Positions 17,691 to 25,764 of a stretch of DNA of 64,000 bases are shown here, piece by piece. Location of the stretch: NCBI RefSeq assembly GCF_900116875.1, contig NZ_FPCC01000011.1, positions 39,916 through 103,915 of the forward strand, written 5' to 3'. Each line of letters opens with the position of its first letter. Position 1 is the stretch's first letter. The position numbers were made by a program, and so were the translations under genes. Origin of the DNA: Butyrivibrio sp. INlla21. GTDB lineage: Bacteria; Bacillota; Clostridia; Lachnospirales; Lachnospiraceae. The notes beneath the pieces were generated by a model. That model made no database searches. It was not told where the DNA came from and worked only from the letters and a program-made list of their open reading frames with translations.

Positions 17691-18203
17691 TTATAAATTT
17701 TTCCACCAATATTCTCTATATACACGAATTAACTCATCAATATCTACCCTTTTTTCATCTACTACTGGTTCGCTATACTTTATCCCATCCTTTTTGGTAT
17801 ATACATATTGCAGCTTTGACGATTTAATGTCATCTTTATCAATTAGATTAAAGCTCGTATATTTGTCACATGCACTCCATCCCGGAAGATGTCCCAGTCC
17901 ATATTCAACCTTAATTTTTTCATCAATGATATCTTGAACTATCCATTCTGTCGGAATGCTTGGTAAGTCTGTATCATATCCGACAATATACTCAATATAA
18001 AAAATATCCGAAAGACTCTGTTCATCAATTTTCATATACATTATGTCGTTTCGTTTAATGAATCCAGACAGTTGTTTTTCAAGTCTTCTGGTTGATAAAT
18101 AGCTCTTCCCACAATTTATTGCCACATTATGATTCCAATCAATCTTCTCTTTCTCACAAGAATAGTTATAAAAATTCCCTTTGTATTTTGCTATCATCAT
18201 CAT
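17691..18203 (-). CDS. Immunity-type protein, paralogue 2 of 3
   Basis: 170 residues, the most divergent of the three paralogues. Shared features: MIAKYKGNFYNYSC start, LSDIFYIEYIVGYDTDLPSI, PTEWIVQDIIDEKIKVEYG, GHLPGW, YTKKDG and VDIDELIRVYREY. It starts 15 bp downstream of the orphan toxin tip (18219-18812), which is the usual arrangement for a toxin and its cognate immunity gene. Cytosolic; no other domain is seen. Confidence 0.75.
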   Translation of the reverse strand: MMMIAKYKGNFYNYSCEKEKIDWNHNVAINCGKSYLSTRRLEKQLSGFIKRNDIMYMKIDEQSLSDIFYIEYIVGYDTDLPSIPTEWIVQDIIDEKIKVEYGLGHLPGWSACDKYTSFNLIDKDDIKSSKLQYVYTKKDGIKYSEPVVDEKRVDIDELIRVYREYWWKNL

Positions 18204-18218
18204 TTCTAATCTTCCTTC

Positions 18219-18812
18219 TTAATTAAGGACCATAAAATGACCTTCTATATCGTCCCAGCAACCAATCATTATTTCTTTTCCGGAAGGTTCGATTCTAAAA
18301 ATCGCTCCTCCGGATATTTCAATCCCAAGTTGATTAAGTGTCTCATCATATTTCATAGAGCAATTAAATTCCGGAATTAAATGCTCGCTACTTGCGGTGA
18401 ATCCTGTTCCTGTACATGGAGGTTTATTATATTCATTAACCTTTGAATACATGTTATTAGTAAAAGATGCGTAGGTCGTAAACCTCAACACATACAAATC
18501 CTCGCCTTTCTCAATGGCCTTAACATAATCATTTCCATCATATGCCCCCGGTAAACTTTTGTTCTCTACATAGTAATCCAGTCTGACATTTTTAAAAGCC
18601 TCTTCCAGATTATTTGCAAAAGGAGCCAAATCAGCTGCCCTGTACACATCCCCCGTAACATTGGTTTTTCCTCTATAAAGGTATTCCTCAACTTGGTACG
18701 GTGATAAGACTTTTTGTAGAATTGTTTTACCATCAATCATTGGTATTGTTTTTCTGAAATTATATATTTTTTCACTAAGGCTTTGTTGATTCAAAGAATT
18801 ATCAATATCCAT
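18219..18812 (-). CDS. Orphan C-terminal toxin module
   Basis: 197 residues. From about residue 35 to the end it aligns with the last about 158 residues of the giant effector at 19405-23592: Y-L-Y-x-GKTNVTG, RAAD, NNLE-x-A, RLDY, YDGN, A-I-E-x-GED-x-YV-x-RF, PCTGTG, EHLIPE (EHIIPE in the effector), and an IS-x-GAI-x-(R/K)I end. It has no delivery region and only a poor ribosome site (GGGGTACATGTA before ATG), as expected of a displaced toxin tip kept as a recombination reserve. The enzymatic fold was not recognised. An immunity paralogue follows after 15 bp. Confidence 0.75.
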   Translation of the reverse strand: MDIDNSLNQQSLSEKIYNFRKTIPMIDGKTILQKVLSPYQVEEYLYRGKTNVTGDVYRAADLAPFANNLEEAFKNVRLDYYVENKSLPGAYDGNDYVKAIEKGEDLYVLRFTTYASFTNNMYSKVNEYNKPPCTGTGFTASSEHLIPEFNCSMKYDETLNQLGIEISGGAIFRIEPSGKEIMIGCWDDIEGHFMVLN

Positions 18813-18868
18813 TACATGTACCCCGCTTACTTTGGCTATTTAAAAAGACCTAAATTCATATGGAACAA

Positions 18869-19390
18869 CTAAATATTATCCCTTAAATAATGATTATAAA
18901 TACTAATCATTTCCTCTATATCAACCGCTCTTTCTTCTACATATGGTTCTTTAAGCATGTTTCCGTTCTTCTTGGTGTAAATAAACCTCACCTTTGGTGA
19001 AGATACTTCGTCTTTACCAAGTAGTTTACTGCACACATACTGATCAACACCATTCCACCCCGGCAACAACCCTAATCCATATTCAATTTCGATTTTTCCA
19101 TCTATAATGTTATTTACTAGCCACTCGGTTGGAATTTTAGCCAATCCGGTGTCATAGTTTATAAAGCAGTTAACATAAAAAATATCGCTTAGCTCTTCTT
19201 CTGCTATTTTTTTTCCCATTTCCCCAAAGCTATCTGGTAGAAAATCTTCCTTACTTTTTCTTGCGTCGTTGGTAACTATTCGACTGAAATCAGCATGTTC
19301 AGCTCTGTAATACCTCCAATCTTGAGCAAATTTTAGATATTTACAGGTATAGCTGTATTCAACTCCCCTGTATATGGCTATCATATTCAT
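18869..19390 (-). CDS. Immunity-type protein, paralogue 3 of 3, cognate to the adjacent effector
   Basis: 173 residues. Closely similar to the 16374-16895 protein (for example RYYRAEHADFSRIVTND, IPTEWLVNNIIDGKIEIEYG, LGLLPGW). It begins 14 bp after the stop of the giant effector, so it is the best candidate for that effector's own immunity protein. No signal peptide or membrane helix, consistent with a cytosolic target. Family not recognised. Confidence 0.78.
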   Translation of the reverse strand: MNMIAIYRGVEYSYTCKYLKFAQDWRYYRAEHADFSRIVTNDARKSKEDFLPDSFGEMGKKIAEEELSDIFYVNCFINYDTGLAKIPTEWLVNNIIDGKIEIEYGLGLLPGWNGVDQYVCSKLLGKDEVSSPKVRFIYTKKNGNMLKEPYVEERAVDIEEMISIYNHYLRDNI

Positions 19391-19404
19391 TTTTCACCTT
19401 CTCC

Positions 19405-22400
19405 TTATGAAATAAGCTTAAAAGCCTTCTCTCCGCGGGACATATATCCCAGTAACGTTTCTGTCCCGTCCGGACTTATCTTATAGATAGCCCCTTCCGA
19501 AATCATCTGGCCAGCTGAATTATACGATAAATCAGGATTCATCGAAAGTGTATACTCTGGTATTATGTGTTCATTACTGCCAAGAACTCCAGTTCCGGTA
19601 CACGGGTGACCGCTATGTATATCCTGTCTTACGTACATATCACTTGTCGGAGGATTATCTGTTTTAAATCTTATCACATACATATCCTCTCCATTTTCGA
19701 TGGCCTCCATAAAATTATTACCATCATATATATCTGGGCTACCTGCGCAATAATCTAACCTTGCGCTCTCTACCGCCTGTTCAAGGTTATTACTATAAGG
19801 TGTGATATCCGCTGCTCGTGACACACAGCCTGTAACGTTTGTCTTTCCATCGTATAAATAATTATCCTTCTGCTTCGGATTTATTATCTTTTGCCAAACC
19901 GTGTCCGCATCCGTTTCTATTCCACTTCTTTGCTCTGCAAGGTCAGCAAGTATTTGTTTCTGTTCATATGAATTTGTATTATATCTTATGTCATCATATG
20001 CTATAGATCCATCTAAGTTTTCTTTAAACTTACATGTTGTTGCGCTGTTGGCTTTTAAATAGGCAGCACGCTCGTCTGCTGTAAATTGTCCCTCAAAACT
20101 ATCCTTAGCAAGAAAATTGTCACCTCTGTAAATACTATTTATTTCTTGCGCTTCAGTTTCTAACTCCGCGCCGGATGAACTAAGCTCTGTATTATGAATA
20201 AATGTTCTGTTTGAATCACCAAGTGCTTTTGCGTCTTCAATTCTTCTCGCTTGGATAAGTGCTGCTCTATCTTCTCTAGCCATATCACCAAGAACATTTT
20301 GAGCATCCGATGTCTCCATCTTAAGAAGAATTTGTGCCGACTCGGTCAGGTCTCCTTCCGCGCTTCTTGGCAAGGATTTTACAAACCAATTTTTTATGAC
20401 ACTTTCTTGCTTAGCCACAGGCAAAGAATCATATACTTTTTCAGCCACACTATAGTCAAACCTTGACATAACTTCTGCAGCTTCGTCAGCATCCAATCCT
20501 TTTACCAGCAATTTTAATTCTTTTTCATCCAGATTCTTAAGATACATTGAAGTATCTTCAACCTCTCTAAACGCCCTGGCCATATCATCTGCCTGGCTGG
20601 ACATCCTTGCCCCTTTACCAAGGTTATATAGTCTGGCAACCTCTCCCCTTCCTGATGCTGTAAGAAGCGTTTTTCCTGCCCTAAATCCGCATGAGAACAA
20701 AAGGTTTAGTCCAAACTCTTTTCCGGCCTCTTTCATGACATCTTCAAATGACATGCCATTAAGATAGTTTTCTGCTGCGTTGGGAATAATAAATAGTACT
20801 GTGGGCAGCACTTGCTCCATACTTATCTCTGCTATTGTTGTACCTATCTTGGTCGATATTTCATAAGCTACAAGTTCATCGCCAACGCACTGGGCAACAA
20901 CAGGTGTTAGCTCCGAAGCTATTCCGTCAGCCATAGCTCCCGTAGCTCCTGCCGCTTCAAGCAACTCTCCGCCAACCCACATAAGAACCAGATCCATTCC
21001 GATCTTTCCCATGAGGTATCCGCCTTCAGAGAATCCCTCTGCCTGTGTATACTCTCTTGAAGTGTAACTGTGCTTGTAATCAATATACTCCTGATACGTT
21101 TCATCGCCCCAGTTAATCTTCTTTTCTATGATATATCCAATATCTCCAAACGCCTTAAATATGCTGGCCGCACCATGATATACTGCATCTAAAGTATGCA
21201 GTTCATTACTCCATGTCGACTGGTCAAGAACATATGCTGTATTCTTAGCTTCTTTTGCGGCTATATATAGCATGTCCTCTTCGTTTCCACGCTTGAAGGC
21301 TGCATAGTCAATATCCATGTTCTGATGTCTTGCACCGACTATATATGAAGTATTCTCATAGTATTTAATATAACACTTGGAAACCTCTGAAAGAGCTTCA
21401 TATTCTTCCTGTGTCATTACCTGATTATAACAGTTTCTGGTTATATATTTCTGAACCTTTTGTTTCTCTTCTTCCGTGAGAGATTCATAAGCTTCTTTTC
21501 TGCCCTCAAAGAAATGGTCATCATCATATTTCTTTAGCTTGTCAGATATTCTGACCATTTCTTCATTAAAGCCTGTTGCTTCATCTATATAGTAGCTGGC
21601 TTCAGCCATGTTGGCTTCGCCAACCCTACCTATCATGTAGTTTCTATGGTCTTCATCAAGAACTATATTCAGCTTTCCGTATGACATATGCTGATCTTTA
21701 CTCATATCCTGCCAATCAGCATAAAACAGATCGGGATGCTTTGCCTGCATGACCATTAAATAAGCCAACTGATGCTTCTCATCTTTAAACCATGCCTCCC
21801 TAACGCTGGAAGGAATAGAATTAGATCCATCCGCCATCTTCTCCGCCATATATAGATCGCTTTCGAAAGCGGGATCATAATCTTCGCTGTTCTGATATGA
21901 ATAATAAAGAACTTTAGTAGAAAGCTCTTCCAGCGCATCTTCGCACAGAGGCCAGTATCCTGCAAGCATTTTTGAGTTTCCGGAGCCAAATGACGAATAG
22001 AGATTGATAAGCTCATTCATACATGCTGCATTACAAGGATTATATGCACTGTCAGCTTTTTTCTTAACCAGATCCACATACTCTTTGACATTATCTTTTG
22101 CATCTTGAGACAACAGATTAACATCAACAGAAAAAGCTCTATTATAATCACCATATGATGAAATCGTCTCATCAAGACATTCCATGTCATGAGTGTTCTT
22201 TGCATCACAAAGAAAAAGAGCAAGTCTTGCATGGCTCATGCCGAGCTCTTCCTGATGCTTATATAAACATGGATTCATCTCAGCGTTTTTATCTATATAA
22301 TTAAGACACCTTTTATAATCAACCAGATATGCAAATGACTGTCCGGATACATACTCATTTATTGCATCAAACGAATCTTTATACTGGTCATAATAGTTTT

Positions 22401-23592
22401 GGTAACTCTTGGTCTGCTTTTCGTCTTTACCTTTAGCGCATGCTAAATTTAGCGACATCGAGGTCGCCGCTCTGTCATGCTCTACTCTTACTTTAAAATA
22501 GACTCCACTCTCTCGTGTCCCGTATACGAACTCAAAATCCTTGTTACCGTTCGGAGTATGGTTATCTGCAAGATCGTACAATTCATAGTTCATGCATGAT
22601 AATCCAGAAATCATTTTTCCGGCATAGCTATCACTGCCCATCATCTTCTTCAGTTCTTTTCCTGCAGCCGACAATGTAAGCGTTCTTGTTCCCTTATCGT
22701 CCGGATTCTGTGTATCCATACTGGTGGCAACAGCCGCCCTATCTTCAATCGCAATACAACCGGTCAGTCCTCTCTCTACATGATCTCTGTACTGTCTAGC
22801 AAGGGGGCTTAAGTCGTCATCATAATATTCTTCCCAATGCCTCGCATTGTATTCTATAATATGCTTTACTGCCCACTTTTCATCATCTGAAAGATTCTCC
22901 CAATCTTCCATCTTATCTTCATATACGTATCTATCGGCAGCATCGCTATATACAGTAAATTCCCTTAAAAGAGTATCTTTAGTTGCATCTCCGGTAAAAA
23001 AGAAATCATCCTCTTCTCCAAACTCTGTTTTCCAGAGCCAGTCACATAGATGCTGAGGATCTGCTATGTTATACGGAAGATCAAACGGGGTTCCGAGATA
23101 TGTGATGTTTAAGTCCGCATGATCTTTCATGCTCGTACTGAGAGCCTGAAGTTTTTGATAAAACGGCCTGTCTATATGCACCGCTACATCTTCTTGTACT
23201 GTTGATGTAAAGTCAACGAGGTTAGTTCTCCTTTCCTCCATATCTGTTACATCTGCTTCTGTATATGCCTTGTCTATATGCCCCAGATCAAGAAAATCTA
23301 TACCTGAGCTGTCTATGTCATCATTTGCTTCGTCCACGATCTCCAAGATCCTATTGTAATAATCGTCAAGTCTCTGCATCCAATAGTTGTCATAGGCTTC
23401 GTTTCTTGTTGTCCACTCGTCTCTATGAGATTTAAAGATCTGAGATTCACATTCAATGGCAGCTGTGCTGGTACTACTTGTATATCCACCACTCTGGTAT
23501 CCACTTCCATTATATCCACCGGGATGATATCCGGTTGCATATCCATTTCTTGAATGTCCTCCACCTACATCTGTTCCTTCTATATTCCCCAT
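19405..23592 (-). CDS. Giant polymorphic T7SS effector with novel C-terminal toxin tip
   Basis: 1395 residues. Starts with a Gly/Tyr/Ser-rich segment (GGHSRNGYATGYHPGGYNGS), then helical regions to about 280, a long helical middle, a hydrophobic pretoxin segment at about 855-950 (GKIGMDLVLMWVGGELLEAA), and a separate C-terminal tip from about residue 1238. The tip has conserved GKTNVTG, RAAD, PCTGTG and EHIIPE motifs, shared with the orphan module downstream; its activity is unknown. There is no Sec signal and no classic LXG domain was seen. It has a good AAAAGGAG site and follows the yukD-like gene by 29 bp, so it is within the T7SS operon and is probably its substrate. Its first 722 bp nearly match those of the second effector. 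Confidence 0.85.
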   Translation of the reverse strand: MGNIEGTDVGGGHSRNGYATGYHPGGYNGSGYQSGGYTSSTSTAAIECESQIFKSHRDEWTTRNEAYDNYWMQRLDDYYNRILEIVDEANDDIDSSGIDFLDLGHIDKAYTEADVTDMEERRTNLVDFTSTVQEDVAVHIDRPFYQKLQALSTSMKDHADLNITYLGTPFDLPYNIADPQHLCDWLWKTEFGEEDDFFFTGDATKDTLLREFTVYSDAADRYVYEDKMEDWENLSDDEKWAVKHIIEYNARHWEEYYDDDLSPLARQYRDHVERGLTGCIAIEDRAAVATSMDTQNPDDKGTRTLTLSAAGKELKKMMGSDSYAGKMISGLSCMNYELYDLADNHTPNGNKDFEFVYGTRESGVYFKVRVEHDRAATSMSLNLACAKGKDEKQTKSYQNYYDQYKDSFDAINEYVSGQSFAYLVDYKRCLNYIDKNAEMNPCLYKHQEELGMSHARLALFLCDAKNTHDMECLDETISSYGDYNRAFSVDVNLLSQDAKDNVKEYVDLVKKKADSAYNPCNAACMNELINLYSSFGSGNSKMLAGYWPLCEDALEELSTKVLYYSYQNSEDYDPAFESDLYMAEKMADGSNSIPSSVREAWFKDEKHQLAYLMVMQAKHPDLFYADWQDMSKDQHMSYGKLNIVLDEDHRNYMIGRVGEANMAEASYYIDEATGFNEEMVRISDKLKKYDDDHFFEGRKEAYESLTEEEKQKVQKYITRNCYNQVMTQEEYEALSEVSKCYIKYYENTSYIVGARHQNMDIDYAAFKRGNEEDMLYIAAKEAKNTAYVLDQSTWSNELHTLDAVYHGAASIFKAFGDIGYIIEKKINWGDETYQEYIDYKHSYTSREYTQAEGFSEGGYLMGKIGMDLVLMWVGGELLEAAGATGAMADGIASELTPVVAQCVGDELVAYEISTKIGTTIAEISMEQVLPTVLFIIPNAAENYLNGMSFEDVMKEAGKEFGLNLLFSCGFRAGKTLLTASGRGEVARLYNLGKGARMSSQADDMARAFREVEDTSMYLKNLDEKELKLLVKGLDADEAAEVMSRFDYSVAEKVYDSLPVAKQESVIKNWFVKSLPRSAEGDLTESAQILLKMETSDAQNVLGDMAREDRAALIQARRIEDAKALGDSNRTFIHNTELSSSGAELETEAQEINSIYRGDNFLAKDSFEGQFTADERAAYLKANSATTCKFKENLDGSIAYDDIRYNTNSYEQKQILADLAEQRSGIETDADTVWQKIINPKQKDNYLYDGKTNVTGCVSRAADITPYSNNLEQAVESARLDYCAGSPDIYDGNNFMEAIENGEDMYVIRFKTDNPPTSDMYVRQDIHSGHPCTGTGVLGSNEHIIPEYTLSMNPDLSYNSAGQMISEGAIYKISPDGTETLLGYMSRGEKAFKLIS
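22871..23592. repeat. 722-bp 5' block shared with the second giant effector (copy A)
   Basis: Codons 1 to about 241 of this effector match those at 38306-39027 almost base for base with no length change; most differences are silent or conservative (for example I4V, N69S). Similarity starts exactly at the ATG: the leaders differ. Past this point the two genes diverge strongly. This marks the common delivery domain and a site for homologous exchange. Confidence 0.88.
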
Positions 23593-23621
23593 TGCATCTC
23601 CTTTTCCATGCTTCTTCTTTC

Positions 23622-23879
23622 TTAATGCCTAACATATATACATGAGCCATTTCTCACCCCATAGTCTTTTACTTGCTTCTCTCCGCGCAAAAGGACTATA
23701 GGGTTCTCAACTCTTAAAAAACATTCCTTTGGATCATCCATATTTATTCCCAGATCAAATCCTTTATTCAATCCGTAGATAAGCTCATTAGCAGAGATAT
23801 TAAGAGGAATCTCTACATCCAGCCCCTTATCTTCTCTATTTCTTTTTAATATTACTATTGCTTTTTCATCACTATTCAT
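23622..23879 (-). CDS. YukD/EsaB-type ubiquitin-like T7SS protein
   Basis: 85 residues. Small ubiquitin-like fold protein, a hallmark of Firmicute T7SS loci (YukD in Bacillus, EsaB in Staphylococcus). The beta-grasp pattern is visible: KAIVILKR, DVEIPLNISANELIYGLNKGF, ECFLRVENPIVLLRGEKQVKDYG and the closing GSCIYVRH. It lies between the CpaE-like ATPase gene and the effector gene. In other systems this protein is cytosolic and needed for secretion or effector regulation. Confidence 0.82.
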   Translation of the reverse strand: MNSDEKAIVILKRNREDKGLDVEIPLNISANELIYGLNKGFDLGINMDDPKECFLRVENPIVLLRGEKQVKDYGVRNGSCIYVRH

Positions 23880-23899
23880 GATAATTCCAGGCCTCGCTT

Positions 23900-24907
23900 T
23901 TATAACACTGCTTCCGCTGTTTTTCTGTAATGCCCTAATTTTCTCAGTTTCTTCAGATCATATGTACGATCATACTTTACAGTTTCCGAAACCGCGACAT
24001 CTTCATACTCATTTACTTTTTCATCTGAATCATTGTGATGTACAATTATTTTCTCGGTATCAAGGCCATCCAAAACAGATAAAAACTGCGTAATTCTTGT
24101 ATCATTTGGTGCATCCTGCGTCACGATCACTACCCTTTGCTCAGTAGAAATACTTTGTACTATACTGCTATTTATAACCGGTTCATGCTCCAAAACGATA
24201 TAATCATAACCACCTCTTGAAGCAATTACCGTAGCAAGTTTACATAGTTCTTCCGGTTCAACATGGTAATAAAACAAACTCTTTTCAAATGCCGGTAAAT
24301 AATCAAACTCTCCATGTACAATTTGTTCATTTACATAATCGTATGTAGATGTCGTAAGATTAACAAGTGCCTCAGCAAGCTTCTTATCCGCATACTCTGC
24401 GGACTCAAATAATCCACCCAATCTCTCATAAAAATTCTGTGTGTTTTCAGCATCGATATACAATACTTTTCTGTGGAGTTGAGACAGTTTTAATGCTATT
24501 CCCAAAGCAGCAATTGTTTTCCCGCATCCTCCAAAAGGAGATACTACTCCGACTATTTTACATTGTCTTTTCTTTGAATCATCGTTACGCTTGAGCACCT
24601 CATCACCAAGCACATTGATAATCGCCGTCGTGCCTTCATATTTCCTGATCGCATTACCTTTATTGGATTCATCGGATATAATAAAACATTTGTCAGCAAT
24701 TCTTTCAGACGGATATTTATCCTGCATCTGCTCATCTATTATCAAAGTATCAATTCGTCTGGGCTTGGTTATTGACTCTTGGTAATATTTTTCATCGGTT
24801 ATAAATTCTAAAAAAACATCATCATTCACTGCCGCCGCAAGCCTTCCGGCAATTCTATTTATATATTCAATGTCCATACATACTATTTGAATAACTTTTT
24901 TGGCCAT
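23900..24907 (-). CDS. CpaE/MinD-like ATPase in a T7SS locus
   Basis: 335 residues. The N-terminal about 110 residues resemble a receiver-like domain without clear phosphorylation residues (CMDIEYINRIAGRLAAAV ... TLIIDEQMQ), then a SIMIBI ATPase with a deviant Walker A, SPFGGCGKTIAALGIAL, at about 125-140, and YIDAE and DYIVLEHEP as the later nucleotide-site strands. This is the CpaE layout, used elsewhere to place secretion machinery in the cell. Position between the FHA gene and yukD-like gene indicates a T7SS role, perhaps assembly or localisation; that is inference. Confidence 0.82.
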   Translation of the reverse strand: MAKKVIQIVCMDIEYINRIAGRLAAAVNDDVFLEFITDEKYYQESITKPRRIDTLIIDEQMQDKYPSERIADKCFIISDESNKGNAIRKYEGTTAIINVLGDEVLKRNDDSKKRQCKIVGVVSPFGGCGKTIAALGIALKLSQLHRKVLYIDAENTQNFYERLGGLFESAEYADKKLAEALVNLTTSTYDYVNEQIVHGEFDYLPAFEKSLFYYHVEPEELCKLATVIASRGGYDYIVLEHEPVINSSIVQSISTEQRVVIVTQDAPNDTRITQFLSVLDGLDTEKIIVHHNDSDEKVNEYEDVAVSETVKYDRTYDLKKLRKLGHYRKTAEAVL

Positions 24908-24923
24908 GTTTTTGCTCCACCTA

Positions 24924-25763
24924 TTACTTTATCTCTACCGTAAATTCCATATCTGAAAACATTACCCTGTCCCCGTTTGTAAGCGGTTTTAATTCATCCG
25001 GCGAAAGCCTCTGCCCGTTTAAAAAAGTTCCATTCGTACTATTTGTATCTTTTATATAGAATGCTCCTTTTATCAAGGATATAAGGCAGTGTTCTCTACT
25101 TATGGAAGAGTTAAAAGAAATCGTTCCCTCAAGCTCATTGCTACTACCAATACGATATTCATTAGCGCTATCATAAAGGCTAAAATGTCCGTATGTCCCA
25201 TTGTACCTAAGAACAAGCTCCGTTGCATCGGTTCCGATATCTGATGTTTCATTCGTAACCTCGTTTTCTCTGGAGCCCAGAAAATCGTATATATTGTCGG
25301 ATTTTACTTTTCCCACATTTCCGGTCAATCGCTCTACGAATTCAATACATCGTTTCATCCATGTTACATTACGCTCAGCAGTTTCTTTTGCTGTTTTTGA
25401 CTCAAACGGCGCTACTATAAACTTCGCACCATGCTCTTTTGCGCTATAATAGATATAATTCTCATCAAGTACTATATAATTTCTCTCCAAGAATTCGCTA
25501 TTATCGACTATCCTCAGTACTTCACCCAATGCACTTAAAATGAGTTTCTTGTTTTCTTCCAGTCTGTTTTCATCTACTCCATCTGTTAGTATCAGCTCTT
25601 CTGAAGGGTAGATTATCTGATTCTTCCCGTTCATGCTCACCGATACCGGCTTTATTAGATTTGTAGTTTCCGCATTCTTAAGTGCCTTTATTCCAAGCGA
25701 AGATTCTCTTTCTCCTTCTTGAGGCAAAATAACAATATACGACTCATAGGATTCGATTTTCAT
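24924..25763 (-). CDS. DUF6382-like protein with C-terminal FHA domain
   Basis: 279 residues. N-terminal about 170 residues resemble the DUF6382 region often joined to FHA in clostridia. The FHA domain (about 190-279) is canonical for phosphothreonine binding: YRIGSS, SISREHCLIS, DTNSTNGTFLNG. It lies 1 bp downstream of the essC-like gene. With an intact Ser/Thr kinase encoded in the same island, it probably reads a phosphorylated T7SS component. EssB is expected at this place in classical loci; no EssB-like pseudokinase or membrane helix is seen here. Confidence 0.8.
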   Translation of the reverse strand: MKIESYESYIVILPQEGERESSLGIKALKNAETTNLIKPVSVSMNGKNQIIYPSEELILTDGVDENRLEENKKLILSALGEVLRIVDNSEFLERNYIVLDENYIYYSAKEHGAKFIVAPFESKTAKETAERNVTWMKRCIEFVERLTGNVGKVKSDNIYDFLGSRENEVTNETSDIGTDATELVLRYNGTYGHFSLYDSANEYRIGSSNELEGTISFNSSISREHCLISLIKGAFYIKDTNSTNGTFLNGQRLSPDELKPLTNGDRVMFSDMEFTVEIK

Positions 25764-25764
25764 C

